Source: Thermoplasmata archaeon (GTDB lineage: Archaea; Thermoplasmatota; E2; DHVEG-1). From it: DNA of 17,606 bases. The notes under the pieces were generated by a model that worked only from the letters and a program-made list of their open reading frames with translations, was not told where the DNA came from and did not search any database. The translations under genes and the position numbers were made by a program. The stretch is taken from NCBI GenBank assembly GCA_030637965.1, contig DAOWFO010000022.1, forward strand, positions 1 through 17,606. Direction: 5' to 3'. Shown one piece after another: positions 1-8,057 of the stretch (its first letter is position 1; each line of letters opens with the position of its first letter).

Positions 1-101
1 TATATTTAATGGCAAGAAAATAAAGAAATATTTATAATATACAATATCCAATAGTATTAATAATACAGATAAGATATGTCTTAATCGGTCGAGATGTTCT
101 G

Positions 102-1073
102 ATGGCAATGGGACAAATGCTTAGTCTAGATAGTTTCTTCGAAATTACAAAGAAAGATATAGAAAAAAAAATTGTAGTAATTGTTACCAATAAAAAAATA
201 GCTTCAATATTGAAAGCCGGAAAACGCCTTCGCCCTTTGGTTGCACAGCTTTGTTTTAAGGTTTGTACTGGTGGAAAGGAAACACCTTATCAATATCAAA
301 AGTCAATTGAGGGTACTGTTGCTATTGAACTAGCACATACAGCATCTCTTGTCCATGATGATATAATCGATAAAGATCTGAATCGTAGAGGTAAACCTGC
401 ATTTCATATTAAGGAAGGGATTCCAAAGGCTCTTTTAATAGGACACAGAATGCTATCAATAGGTTTTAATATTGCTCTTACACACGGAAATAAAATTGCT
501 AAATTATATGTTGATACTTGGGATGAGGTTTTAAATGGTGAGATGAAAGAAGTGGATTATGATGGAGAAACCATTAAGAATGGTACAAATGGCATAACCT
601 CAAAATCTAAAATTTTCAAAGAATATTACAAAATAATCAATATGAAAACAGCTTCATTGTTCTCCTCGGCATGCAAAGCAGGGGCAATTGAGGCAGAAGC
701 ATCTGGAGATATATTGGACATTTTAGCTGATTATGGAAGGGAAATAGGTCTTGCTTATCAACTTGCTGACGATCTTGTGGACCTTGAAAATGGAGAGATG
801 ATAGATAGTGTAATCATTCCTCTTCTCACCCGATTAGAAAACAAAACGGTTGATAATACTTCGTTAAAGGTAAGATCCATAAATAAAATGATTTTAAAAA
901 ATTCATCAAAAATTAAAATTCTATATATTGATGAAATTAGGCGACATGTTAATAAAGCTGAAAATTTAAGCAGATCTGAGATTATACCTCCTTCACCTTA
1001 TAAGGACCTCCTAATAAAAGCCCCATCTTTTATTGCCAATAGAATGTTAAAGGAAATACATATTGAGGTATAA
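102..1073 (+). CDS. trans-polyprenyl diphosphate synthase family protein (divergent)
   Basis: Member of the GGPP/polyprenyl synthase family, which condenses isopentenyl diphosphate onto allylic diphosphates; in archaea this supplies C20-C25 chains for membrane ether lipids or quinones. The N-terminal GKRLRP substrate motif is at residues 40-45. The first Asp-rich motif DDIID is at 86-90 and the second, DDLVD, at 223-227, so both Mg-binding sites are intact. Small residues Ala81 and Ser82 just before the first motif suggest a product of C20 or longer (inference). The region after the second Asp-rich motif is unusual: the typical segment with G-K and K-T-L-P residues is missing and the C-terminal 90 residues diverge. 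ATGs at codons 1, 3 and 6 compete and no SD site is visible, so the start is uncertain. It converges with the next gene, 13 bp apart. Confidence 0.85.
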   Translation: MAMGQMLSLDSFFEITKKDIEKKIVVIVTNKKIASILKAGKRLRPLVAQLCFKVCTGGKETPYQYQKSIEGTVAIELAHTASLVHDDIIDKDLNRRGKPAFHIKEGIPKALLIGHRMLSIGFNIALTHGNKIAKLYVDTWDEVLNGEMKEVDYDGETIKNGTNGITSKSKIFKEYYKIINMKTASLFSSACKAGAIEAEASGDILDILADYGREIGLAYQLADDLVDLENGEMIDSVIIPLLTRLENKTVDNTSLKVRSINKMILKNSSKIKILYIDEIRRHVNKAENLSRSEIIPPSPYKDLLIKAPSFIANRMLKEIHIEV

Positions 1074-1086
1074 AAACTATTTTCAC

Positions 1087-1755
1087 CTATTTTAATTTAT
1101 TATTATTGTTTTTAATCATTGTTTTATAAGCTAGAAACATAATGCATATGGTTAAAATAATCAAAATAATTAAAAGTCCCAGTAAAAAGTTTCTGATGAA
1201 AATCGATAGTATTACATCAGCAAAATAAGCTATCATTAGACAACCGGCTACCGCACCTGTTGATATTGCAAAGAAAATATTCCATGGTTTCATACCAATT
1301 AAGCGTCCGACAATAGAACCGACAAGGCCTCCTGATCCCTGGAAAGGAACCATAACAAAAAGCATAATTCCTATGAATCTTAACGGTTTCATCCAATTAT
1401 ATTTGCTCGAAGATTTTCTTCCGATAGTTTCAACCTTTCCAATAAAATTTCCAATTAATGGGATTTTCTTTGCAAGATCGTAATTCCAAACAAGAAATAG
1501 TGCCACAATAATATCAACAAAGGCTATTGAAAAAGCCATTACAATAGGATTAATACCTGCTATTATTCCTGCAGGAATAATTGTTTCCTTACCTAAAGGT
1601 GGGAAAAAATATCCTGAGATTAATGACAAGAATTTAAATTGTAGATTTCCTTCCAACAGAAAACTAACACTACCAACAACACCTAAACCAATAATGAATG
1701 GTATAAAGAATTTTGCAAGATTAATGAATGTTTTTGATTCAGGTTTTATATTCAT
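1087..1755 (-). CDS. small multidrug export family membrane protein (COG2426-like)
   Basis: A 222-residue integral membrane protein with about five or six hydrophobic segments and a Lys/Asn-rich C-terminal tail. The motif FPPLGKETIIPAGI in the first third and the segment VPFQGSGGLVGSIVGRLIG in the second half resemble the paired glycine/proline-rich re-entrant motifs of the 'putative small multi-drug export' family (PF06695/COG2426). Despite the family name, transport substrates are not established for most members. The ATG start is supported by an SD site (AGGTG) seven bases upstream. It lies downstream of fibrillarin on the same strand with a gap of about 48 bp, so co-transcription is possible, although an AT-rich stretch before the SD could hold its own promoter. 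Family assignment rests on motif recall, not on a search. Confidence 0.65.
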   Translation of the reverse strand: MNIKPESKTFINLAKFFIPFIIGLGVVGSVSFLLEGNLQFKFLSLISGYFFPPLGKETIIPAGIIAGINPIVMAFSIAFVDIIVALFLVWNYDLAKKIPLIGNFIGKVETIGRKSSSKYNWMKPLRFIGIMLFVMVPFQGSGGLVGSIVGRLIGMKPWNIFFAISTGAVAGCLMIAYFADVILSIFIRNFLLGLLIILIILTICIMFLAYKTMIKNNNNKLK

Positions 1756-1762
1756 GATTTAA

Positions 1763-1767
1763 CACCT
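1763..1767 (-). promoter_or_regulatory. Shine-Dalgarno site of the small export protein gene
   Basis: On the minus strand the sequence reads AGGTG followed by seven bases and then ATG. It confirms the start of the membrane protein gene at 1755 and implies a leadered message. Confidence 0.6.
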
Positions 1768-1803
1768 AATTATTTTATTATAATAAAGGTTTTTCAAATA
1801 AAA

Positions 1804-2466
1804 TTAAGCAGATACGACTATGGCAGCATGATCTTTTTCATAATGAGAAATATCTATTGAATCAACAATCATAAGTTTATACTTCCTGAGTTCATTAATA
1901 ACATGTTCATATACTTTTTTTGGTTTTATCGACACATCTATACTTCTTGCCTTTACCATAATAATTCCCTGCCCATCTATCTTAAGATATCTGCTGATAT
2001 TAATTATAAAAATTTCAGTTTGATTCCTTTGTGAAATGTCTTGGTACAAGAAATCTACTGGTGGAACAATTTTATTATATCTATCTGGATGATTTGCATC
2101 TGACATTATTGGAACTAAATTTTCTCTTTTTTTACTCAATTGCAGCAAATCTTTTACTGCTATAGGAGAATTTTCAACAGCATAGACAATTCCATCTTTT
2201 GCAATATCTGAGAAGTGACTAACAGTAGTACCTGTCGCAGCACCCAAATACAATATTTGTGAATTATAAGATATATTAATTTTTATTAGACCACTAAGAA
2301 TTGCGGCTGCAAGTTTACTCCTATAAGGATTCCAGGATCGCAATTCTTTATCCTTATGTTTTATCAGTTTTTCACCGTATACCTTAATTCCCTTACATGA
2401 ATTAAGGTTCTCGGAAAATAATCTGTTATTCTCTCTAAAAACTCTTTTTATATCCGTTTCTTTCAT
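1804..2466 (-). CDS. flpA: fibrillarin, archaeal rRNA/tRNA 2'-O-methyltransferase
   Basis: Catalytic subunit of the C/D box sRNP, which methylates ribose 2'-OH groups of rRNA and tRNA using S-adenosylmethionine, guided by C/D sRNAs with Nop5 and L7Ae. Diagnostic motifs: YGEK at 30-33, LRSWNPYRSKLAAAIL at 42-57, the SAM-binding loop LYLGAATGTTVSH at 72-84, the acidic residue in AVEN at about 98, Asp123 in SDANHPDRY, Asp138 and Asp143 in VDFLYQD, Lys172 in VKARSID, and the C-terminal HYEKDHA motif. At 220 residues it has the normal length for archaeal fibrillarin. It is divergent from gcvT. A TATA-like AGTATTTATC lies about 25-34 bp before the ATG, with no SD site, consistent with a nearly leaderless message. 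The usual partner gene nop5 is not adjacent. Confidence 0.97.
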   Translation of the reverse strand: MKETDIKRVFRENNRLFSENLNSCKGIKVYGEKLIKHKDKELRSWNPYRSKLAAAILSGLIKINISYNSQILYLGAATGTTVSHFSDIAKDGIVYAVENSPIAVKDLLQLSKKRENLVPIMSDANHPDRYNKIVPPVDFLYQDISQRNQTEIFIINISRYLKIDGQGIIMVKARSIDVSIKPKKVYEHVINELRKYKLMIVDSIDISHYEKDHAAIVVSA

Positions 2467-2548
2467 TGATGACGGGTATATGATGTATTTGATAAATACT
2501 TTGTCGAAATCTTAAATTACAGTTACAATATACACCTTCTCGTTGAGC
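2467..2548. promoter_or_regulatory. divergent promoter region, flpA / gcvT
   Basis: This 82-bp intergenic region separates two outward-facing genes. Leftward (flpA), AGTATTTATC on the minus strand (2491-2500) lies 25-34 bp from the ATG. Rightward (gcvT), TTACAATATAC (2523-2533) lies about 16-26 bp from the ATG at 2549. Neither gene has a visible SD site. The TATA assignments are by eye. Confidence 0.5.
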
Positions 2549-3655
2549 ATGTTATTAAAATCACCATTAAATGATATTCATAAGGAATTTAGAGCGAAAT
2601 TCAAAGAATTTGCTGGTTTTGAAATGCCAATACAATTTTCTTCAATAAAAGATGAACATCTTACAGTAAGAAAAACTGTCGGTCTTTTTGATGTATCTCA
2701 TATGAGCAATGTTTGGATTACTGGGAAAGATGCTGAAAAATTATTAACTCTTACGACGTTAGAAGATGCCTCAAAAATTAAGGACGGCATGAGTCAATAT
2801 ACTGCAATTTTAAGAGAAGATGGAACAATTATTGATGACACTATTTTTATGCATCTTGGAGAAAAATATATGATAATACCAAATGCGGGTATGTCTGATA
2901 AGGTGACCGAGTGGTTAAATAAAAAATCAGATGAACACAATATTTGTGCAACAGCTGAAAATGTCTCTAGGGATTATGTGATTCTTGCAATTCAGGGACC
3001 AAAATCAAGAGATACATTGCAAAAACTTATAGATGTTGATTTAAAGAAAGTTGGATTTTTTGCTTGTCGTTTTATCAATATTTCAGATGTAGAATGCATA
3101 ATTTCCCATACAGGCTATACTGGAGAGTTAGGATTTGAATTGCAGATTAACAATCTAGAAAAAGCAAAAAAATTATTCTATAAGATTTTAGAAGCTGGGA
3201 GGGAATTTGACATAAAGCCAATTGGACTAGGAGCTAGAGACACATTGAGGATCGAGAAATGTTTCCTTCTTGCAGGAAATGAATTTGAGGGTGGAAGAAC
3301 ACCCCTTGAAGCAATAATGTCTTGGGTGATAGATTGGGATCATGATTTTATCGGAAAAGATTCTTTATTAATACAAAAAGAAATGGGAGATTATTATCGT
3401 CTTACTTGTCTAGAATGCATAGACAAAGGAATACCCAGGCATGGTTGTGAGGTACAAAATGAAGGAAAGAAGATAGGTATTGTTTCCAGTGGAACTTTGT
3501 CACCATGTCTTAATAAAGGTCTTGCAATGGCTTATGTTCATCCAGAGTTTAGAGAAAAGGACAGAATCTTAGATGTTATTATAAGAGGAAAACAAGTCAA
3601 GGCAAAGGTAGTAAAGCCACCATTTGTTAAAAAGGATTGGTATAAGCAAAATTAG
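2549..3655 (+). CDS. gcvT: glycine cleavage system T protein (aminomethyltransferase)
   Basis: Transfers the methylene group from the aminomethyl-lipoyl arm of H protein to tetrahydrofolate, releasing ammonia. Motifs: GFEMPIQF at 23-30, VGLFDVSHM at 44-52, the folate-site acidic pair Asp96-Asp97 in DGTIIDDTIF, GPKSRDTL at 140-147, HTGYTGELGFE at 187-197, GLGARDTLRIEK at 226-237, and the C-terminal barrel motif SSGTLSPCLNKGLAMAYV. At 368 residues it has the expected length. The reading frame could begin at a TTG two codons earlier, but ATG at 2549 gives the normal N-terminus and is preferred. gcvH follows 43 bp later on the same strand. No gcvP gene is in the window, so the decarboxylase must be encoded elsewhere. 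Its folate dependence matches the folP/folC cluster at the other end. Confidence 0.95.
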   Translation: MLLKSPLNDIHKEFRAKFKEFAGFEMPIQFSSIKDEHLTVRKTVGLFDVSHMSNVWITGKDAEKLLTLTTLEDASKIKDGMSQYTAILREDGTIIDDTIFMHLGEKYMIIPNAGMSDKVTEWLNKKSDEHNICATAENVSRDYVILAIQGPKSRDTLQKLIDVDLKKVGFFACRFINISDVECIISHTGYTGELGFELQINNLEKAKKLFYKILEAGREFDIKPIGLGARDTLRIEKCFLLAGNEFEGGRTPLEAIMSWVIDWDHDFIGKDSLLIQKEMGDYYRLTCLECIDKGIPRHGCEVQNEGKKIGIVSSGTLSPCLNKGLAMAYVHPEFREKDRILDVIIRGKQVKAKVVKPPFVKKDWYKQN

Positions 3656-3698
3656 AAAACGTTTAAAACAATGATGGAAATAACAGATTTTGATAAGC

Positions 3699-4079
3699 AT
3701 GACTAAGGAGATTAGAGATGATTTAAAATATACCGATGCACATGAATGGCTAAAAATAATAGACAACACTGCGATCATCGGAATTACTGATTATGCACAA
3801 TCCGAACTTACAGATATTGTTTTTGCTGAATTACCAGAGGTTGGTAAGGAACTTATAAAAGGTGATGAGCTCTGTGTTGTAGAATCTGTGAAGTCGGTAT
3901 CAGAAATATATGCACCAATCAGTGGAAAAGTTGTAAGAATAAATGAGAAACTTGAAGATACTCCTGAGATGATTAACGAGAGTCCTTACGATGATGGATG
4001 GCTAGTAGAACTTGAGATTAAAAATAAGAGAGAGTTGGAAGATCTACTTGATGCAGGATCCTATAAGAAAAGGATATAG
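3699..4079 (+). CDS. gcvH: glycine cleavage system H protein (lipoyl carrier)
   Basis: Lipoylated shuttle protein that carries the aminomethyl group between P, T and L proteins. Motifs: YTDAHEWLK near the N-terminus, GITDYAQ at 28-34, FAELPEVG, the lipoylation site VESVKSVSEIYAPISG with the modified Lys65, and INESPYDDGWL. The 126-residue length is normal. I chose ATG at 3699 over an in-frame TTG three codons upstream because it gives the standard N-terminus. The gene follows gcvT by 43 bp. An A/T-rich GTTTAAAA at 3661-3668, about 31-38 bp before the ATG, could be a weak promoter of its own, but co-transcription with gcvT is as likely. The lipoate attachment machinery is not in the window. 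Confidence 0.96.
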   Translation: MTKEIRDDLKYTDAHEWLKIIDNTAIIGITDYAQSELTDIVFAELPEVGKELIKGDELCVVESVKSVSEIYAPISGKVVRINEKLEDTPEMINESPYDDGWLVELEIKNKRELEDLLDAGSYKKRI

Positions 4080-4153
4080 AGTTAAAGAAAACTATTCAAT
4101 CATTTCAAATTTTTATCGAAGCACTCAAAAATATTATAAAAAATTGTAAATTA

Positions 4154-4176
4154 AATAGAAAAATTCATTTTCTATT
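4154..4176. terminator. AT-rich inverted repeat between converging genes
   Basis: AATAGAAAA (4154-4162) and TTTTCTATT (4168-4176) form a perfect 9-bp stem around a 5-base loop. It lies where gcvH and the acyltransferase gene converge and includes the acyltransferase stop codon. It could act as a bidirectional 3' end signal, but the stem is weak (one G-C pair) and archaeal termination mainly uses T-runs, so this is tentative. Confidence 0.25.
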
Positions 4177-4908
4177 ATCGTTTTTTATTTCTCTTAAAGG
4201 ATTTCCGACATAGATCTTTCCTTTTTTTAATATATGGTTTTTTGATACTAATCCTCCCGCCCCTAAGATTGAATTATTTTCCATTTTCACTCCAGGCATA
4301 ACAATTGCACCAGCACCAATAATGCAATTATCTCCAATTTTGACCTTTTTAATTGTTATTGTACCTTTTTTATAATTATGAATATGAGCATAAAGAACAG
4401 CATATTCGCCGATTGTAGTATTTTTGCCTAATTCTGTAACACAAGGATCCTTTATTGTTCCACCTACAAGAGTATTTTTGCCAATTTTCATTCCGATAAG
4501 ATTAAGATAAAATTTTTGTATCCTACCCATTGGTATTATTTCAAAAATTTTTCGGATAGGAGTATATAGTTGACAGATAAGCATCCACTTAAAAGCCATT
4601 TTGTTTTCAAATGAATATTCATATGTACCTTCTTTATATTTAATTTTAAATATCTTAATTATTAAACCTGAAATCAATATTTCAGAGAAAACTAAAATTA
4701 CAAATTCTATATAGATAATGAAAGGAAGCAAAATGAAATCAAATATATTGGAAAAAGATAAAAAATTAAAAATAATCATTAATGATGTAATTAGAGGAAT
4801 AAAGCCAATTGAAAAAACAAGAAATGGGATGAGCCATAACAAGAAATATCTAAATTTTGATAATAGTTGACCAAAAGTTTTTTTATTTTTATCTTTATTT
4901 TCACTCAT
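4165..4908 (-). CDS. membrane-anchored hexapeptide-repeat (LbH) acyltransferase
   Basis: Two-part protein of 247 residues. Residues about 20-50 and 54-86 are strongly hydrophobic and probably form two or three membrane helices. Residues about 138-235 are a left-handed beta-helix with hexapeptide repeats (IGKNTLVGG, LGKNTTIGE, IGDNCIIGAGAIVMPGV, NNSILGAGGLVSK) ending in the typical VGNP motif. HIH at 175-177 provides the likely catalytic base of acetyl/acyltransferases of this fold. Such enzymes transfer acetyl or acyl groups to sugars, amino sugars or other hydroxyl/amino acceptors; membrane-tethered ones often act on surface glycans, but the acceptor here is unknown. It lies 76 bp downstream of the transglutaminase-fold gene on the same strand. 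The ATG start is preceded by AT-rich DNA with possible TATA boxes and no SD site. Confidence 0.8.
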   Translation of the reverse strand: MSENKDKNKKTFGQLLSKFRYFLLWLIPFLVFSIGFIPLITSLMIIFNFLSFSNIFDFILLPFIIYIEFVILVFSEILISGLIIKIFKIKYKEGTYEYSFENKMAFKWMLICQLYTPIRKIFEIIPMGRIQKFYLNLIGMKIGKNTLVGGTIKDPCVTELGKNTTIGEYAVLYAHIHNYKKGTITIKKVKIGDNCIIGAGAIVMPGVKMENNSILGAGGLVSKNHILKKGKIYVGNPLREIKNDNRK

Positions 4909-4984
4909 GGAATAAATAATAACAATACATAGAATAATAAATTTATCTAAAAAAATTATCCAAATTTATTTGTTGAAAAGTTAA

Positions 4985-6271
4985 TTATATCATTATTTTT
5001 TCGTACTCATTAATGGCATATAGCATTTCATTGATATATTCTACTAAATCATAATTATCTTTTAACTCAAAAATTGCGTTTTTTTGAGCGGAATAAGCAT
5101 TGTTAAATTTTATCAAATTCCCTCCAGAAAGATTAACACCAAGGAATAGTTCATAGTAACAATAAGCACTCTCAGTTAGATGAAATACATAATCTGCTTC
5201 TGTATTATTAACAGAAATTTGCCCTTCTGTAAACATTTGAGATTTGCTTCCATTATCACAATCAACATAATATGGTTTCACTTGGTCATTATTTATCCAA
5301 AGCCAACGCTCTTCTCCTTTCATCAATGGTAGAATATAGTCATGTTTAGTATTATTTTCATCTTCAGGATAGCAGATTCTATTTATAATCTGTCTTTTAT
5401 AATCATATGGTGTCTCACCTTTTGTTGTATCCAATAAAACCCATCCGTAATTTGGAACATAATATTCAACCATATAATGCATTTGAGTCCAAAAACCCTG
5501 ATCATTATGTACTAAGATAACTCGTGCAGGAACATCATTTAATCTGAAAAATGAACAGGCCAAATGTGATCTTCCGACATTCTCTCCATTAATTATCAGA
5601 GTTGTTATTGAATCTTGGGTTAGGAAAAGGCCGAGTTTTAATTGTAAAATAAACAACAAATATCTATGTTCTTTAATAAATTGTGCAACTTTACCAGCAA
5701 AATCGATAAGGTTATTATTTAATCCATGTAGTTTTATCGCATGTAATTTTATCAAAGTTCTATTAAGTTGTACAACCTCTGTTTCCGTAAGCCACCTTTT
5801 TGTATATTCTGGTAGTTCTTCTCTTTTTGGAATTCTAACATATTCTGGTAAATCTTCAAATTCATGATTTATAACAAGAGCCCAACAATTAAAATGAATT
5901 AAGATTTTTTCATCTTTATTCATAAATCTAATTGTAAAATTTATGTTTTTATTTGGTTCATTTGCACCATTCTCGATTTGATAGTGTTTTAAATTAGTTG
6001 TCGTGTCATTAAAAATTTCTATTATTATTGGCACTTGATAATTATAGCCTGGCGGAAAAGAAAATCTTATATGAAATTCAGAAACATTTTCAAATGCTTT
6101 TATATATAAGTAATGTTCACTACGAAGTAAAAATAGTTGTTTTTCTCTTTCAATATTATGATTGATAACTTGAGGAGAACAATTATTTGCAATTATAGGT
6201 GTTGGTATTGATTTTAGGAGTATAAGAATAATACATATAGCTATCAACTTATTTGATAATTTCACCTGCAT
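4985..6271 (-). CDS. secreted transglutaminase-fold protein, catalytic Cys apparently absent
   Basis: A 428-residue exported protein. Residues 1-29 form a signal peptide: MQVKLSNK, a hydrophobic core IAICIILILL, then SIPTPIIAN. I chose ATG at 6271 over a TTG six codons upstream because it gives a clean signal peptide and lies about 20-29 bp from a TATA-like AATAATATAC. The middle region is probably beta-rich, and several N-x-S/T sequons fit an extracytoplasmic location. Residues about 228-285 match the transglutaminase core: the segment ending in NDVPARV resembles the R-x-x-GIPAR strand, and HYMVEYYVPNYGWVLLD carries the usual His (265) and Asp (281). At the catalytic Cys position, normally G-x-C, I read G-E-N (Asn231). 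It is therefore either a non-catalytic binding fold or a variant enzyme. The C-terminal 140 residues are unassigned and contain no membrane anchor. Confidence 0.7.
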   Translation of the reverse strand: MQVKLSNKLIAICIILILLKSIPTPIIANNCSPQVINHNIEREKQLFLLRSEHYLYIKAFENVSEFHIRFSFPPGYNYQVPIIIEIFNDTTTNLKHYQIENGANEPNKNINFTIRFMNKDEKILIHFNCWALVINHEFEDLPEYVRIPKREELPEYTKRWLTETEVVQLNRTLIKLHAIKLHGLNNNLIDFAGKVAQFIKEHRYLLFILQLKLGLFLTQDSITTLIINGENVGRSHLACSFFRLNDVPARVILVHNDQGFWTQMHYMVEYYVPNYGWVLLDTTKGETPYDYKRQIINRICYPEDENNTKHDYILPLMKGEERWLWINNDQVKPYYVDCDNGSKSQMFTEGQISVNNTEADYVFHLTESAYCYYELFLGVNLSGGNLIKFNNAYSAQKNAIFELKDNYDLVEYINEMLYAINEYEKIMI

Positions 6272-6386
6272 CAACTCTAATACATTCAATGTATATTATT
6301 ATCAATTTATATTATGAATTTATATATTATAAATACATTGCGTAAAAGAGCGTGGAAAATAATTTTAAATTAAAATATAATATCTA

Positions 6387-7040
6387 TCAGAATGGTTTTT
6401 CTGCAACAATAAGAAGCTTCCACTTACTTTTACTACCTTCTTTTAAAATTATGTTAAAACCACTATAGGAAATAAGTTTTTCAATTTTATCCATTGTATA
6501 AGCTTTATTATAGGAATTGATATGGTACTCGATTATTTCATTTCCTGCTGAATTAATAAACATGTGAATCTTAGTTAGAAAGAGTTTCCATCTAGGAAAA
6601 TCCCTATTTATAAGTTCTAGAATCATCCGTCCACCAGGTTTTAAAATCCTATACATCTCAGAAAGACCATTGGTAGGGTTATCCCAATAGATAAAACTAA
6701 ATCTACTGATAACTAGATCCGCGAGATCATTCTTCAATGGAATAGATTCAGCTTTTGACAATATTGTTTCAATTTTCTTAAAATTGGTACCAATCGCTTG
6801 TCTCTTTGTTAATTTAAGCATTTCAATTGATGGATCAATACCAATAATATTTGCATTTGGAATTAATTTATTAATTTCTATAGACAATAAACCCGGACCA
6901 ATACCAATATCTACTACCAAAGGATCTCTAAGGGAGTAAAGCAAATTTTCTTGAGAGATTCTTGCAAGATTCTTATAAAGTACATTATATTTTCTCATAT
7001 ATTTAGCAAATTTCTGTGAAGTCTTTTCATCCATCAACAT
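6387..7040 (-). CDS. class I SAM-dependent methyltransferase (UbiE/Methyltransf_11-like)
   Basis: A 217-residue Rossmann-fold methyltransferase. Motif I VVDIGIGPG is at 42-50, the acidic ribose-binding residue is Asp69 in GIDPS, a SKAESIPL segment corresponds to the adenine-binding loop, and YRILKPGGRMIL is the typical post-III motif of the UbiE/COQ5 and Methyltransf_11 group. The substrate cannot be read from the sequence. Lipid, quinone and small-molecule methylation are all possible. It faces away from the nicotianamine synthase-like gene at 7179, with 138 bp between them. ATG at 7034 (third codon) is an alternative start. The transglutaminase-fold gene lies downstream after about 115 bp of very AT-rich DNA, so an operon is not implied. 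Confidence 0.85.
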   Translation of the reverse strand: MLMDEKTSQKFAKYMRKYNVLYKNLARISQENLLYSLRDPLVVDIGIGPGLLSIEINKLIPNANIIGIDPSIEMLKLTKRQAIGTNFKKIETILSKAESIPLKNDLADLVISRFSFIYWDNPTNGLSEMYRILKPGGRMILELINRDFPRWKLFLTKIHMFINSAGNEIIEYHINSYNKAYTMDKIEKLISYSGFNIILKEGSKSKWKLLIVAEKPF

Positions 7041-7178
7041 GTTGATTTTTCTCTAAAACATATTATTTCTAAGTTAATTAAAGTCTTTTCTGAAAAACAA
7101 GAATTGTCCATAAATTAAAATCATTATAAAAATAACGGAAAAGTAATTAACAATAGTATAAATTCATTAATCAGAAAA

Positions 7179-7790
7179 ATGAAAATTAAAAATAATTTTA
7201 TGGTTTTTTTGTTAAAAAAACAAATAATATATTTCTGGATTTTTATTGATAATATTGCTTATAAATTTGAAATAATTGCTAAATTATATGATAAATTAAT
7301 TAGCACTGTATATAAAAATGAATATGAAGCGTCAAATATTTCAAATGAGGATAAGGTGTTGCATATTGGTTGTGGTGCATATCCTTTGACTGAAATAACA
7401 TTAGCGAGAACAACTGGTGCCAAAATCGTAGGGATTGATAGAAATCCAAAAGCTATAAAATTAGCTAATGATATAGTCAATAAAAAAAATTTACAGGATA
7501 AAATAAAAATTGACCACGGAAATGGAATGAATTATCCTCTTGAAGAATTTAATATGATTATCATATCAAGTTGTACATTACCGTTATTACAGGTAGTAGA
7601 TTATATTTTTAAAAATGTTAAAAATAATAGTAAAGTTATTGTAAGGGAGTTAGATGCAGCTGTAGAGCCACTAATTAATCTAATTGATTTACAAGATAAC
7701 ATTATTCTTGTTAAAAAAATCGAAAGTCACCAATTTCCATTCTATAAACCATTTGGATGGAGATCTTTTTATTTGGTAAAAAAACAATAA
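7179..7790 (+). CDS. SAM-binding protein resembling nicotianamine synthase
   Basis: A 203-residue protein with a SAM-binding Rossmann core. The motif LHIGCGAYPLTEITLA at 61-76 recalls the G-x-G-x-x-PLT motif of nicotianamine synthase and its archaeal relatives (PF03059), and Asp87 in GIDRNPKAIKLAN takes the ribose-binding place. Nicotianamine synthases join aminocarboxypropyl groups from SAM to make metal-chelating opine-like compounds, so a metallophore role is possible but unproven; a plain methyltransferase is the alternative. The N-terminal 50 residues are hydrophobic, Lys-rich and poorly typed. The ATG at 7179 lies about 16-24 bp after AGTATAAAT, compatible with a leaderless start; ATG at 7200 is the other option. 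It stands alone, followed by 267 bp of non-coding DNA. Confidence 0.55.
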   Translation: MKIKNNFMVFLLKKQIIYFWIFIDNIAYKFEIIAKLYDKLISTVYKNEYEASNISNEDKVLHIGCGAYPLTEITLARTTGAKIVGIDRNPKAIKLANDIVNKKNLQDKIKIDHGNGMNYPLEEFNMIIISSCTLPLLQVVDYIFKNVKNNSKVIVRELDAAVEPLINLIDLQDNIILVKKIESHQFPFYKPFGWRSFYLVKKQ

Positions 7791-8057
7791 TGTGCGTATC
7801 GATAAGTAATTTTTAACATCCAATTATGAACAAATAATATTACATTTATTATTGGTTCTAATAATCATACTACAAGAAAAAAAGATTAAAGTGAGAAATA
7901 ACCAATTCCTTACTATATTGAGTTGTCGTTCTCATTTAAAGTCATGGAATTTTAAGTATATAGTTTTAAATCCAATAAAGTAAATTTATAGAAGATAGTT
8001 TTTTCTTAAAATTAATACAACCCTAAACATTTTAAATAAGAACTATATCCCTCCACG
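7791..8057. other. longest non-coding gap, promoter-bearing
   Basis: The 267 bp between the nicotianamine synthase-like gene and the PGF-tailed protein gene is very AT-rich. I found no tRNA, repeat array or convincing small gene. The only site I can support is the TATA-like box near its right end. Confidence 0.6.
8031..8038 (+). promoter_or_regulatory. TATA-like box of the PGF protein / RaSEA / TrmI operon
   Basis: TTTAAATA lies 20-27 bp upstream of the ATG at 8058. The intervening bases contain no SD site, so the message is probably leaderless or nearly so. Confidence 0.55.

Noticed and set aside
3569..3778. Minus-strand 69-codon hydrophobic frame spanning the gcvT end and gcvH start
   Set aside because: It overlaps two confirmed genes on the other strand, and its hydrophobicity is a by-product of AT-rich antisense.
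6290..6386. Repeated AATTTATATTA-like units upstream of the transglutaminase-fold gene
   Set aside because: Short, imperfect and in very AT-rich DNA; best explained as promoter-like low-complexity sequence, not a repeat element.
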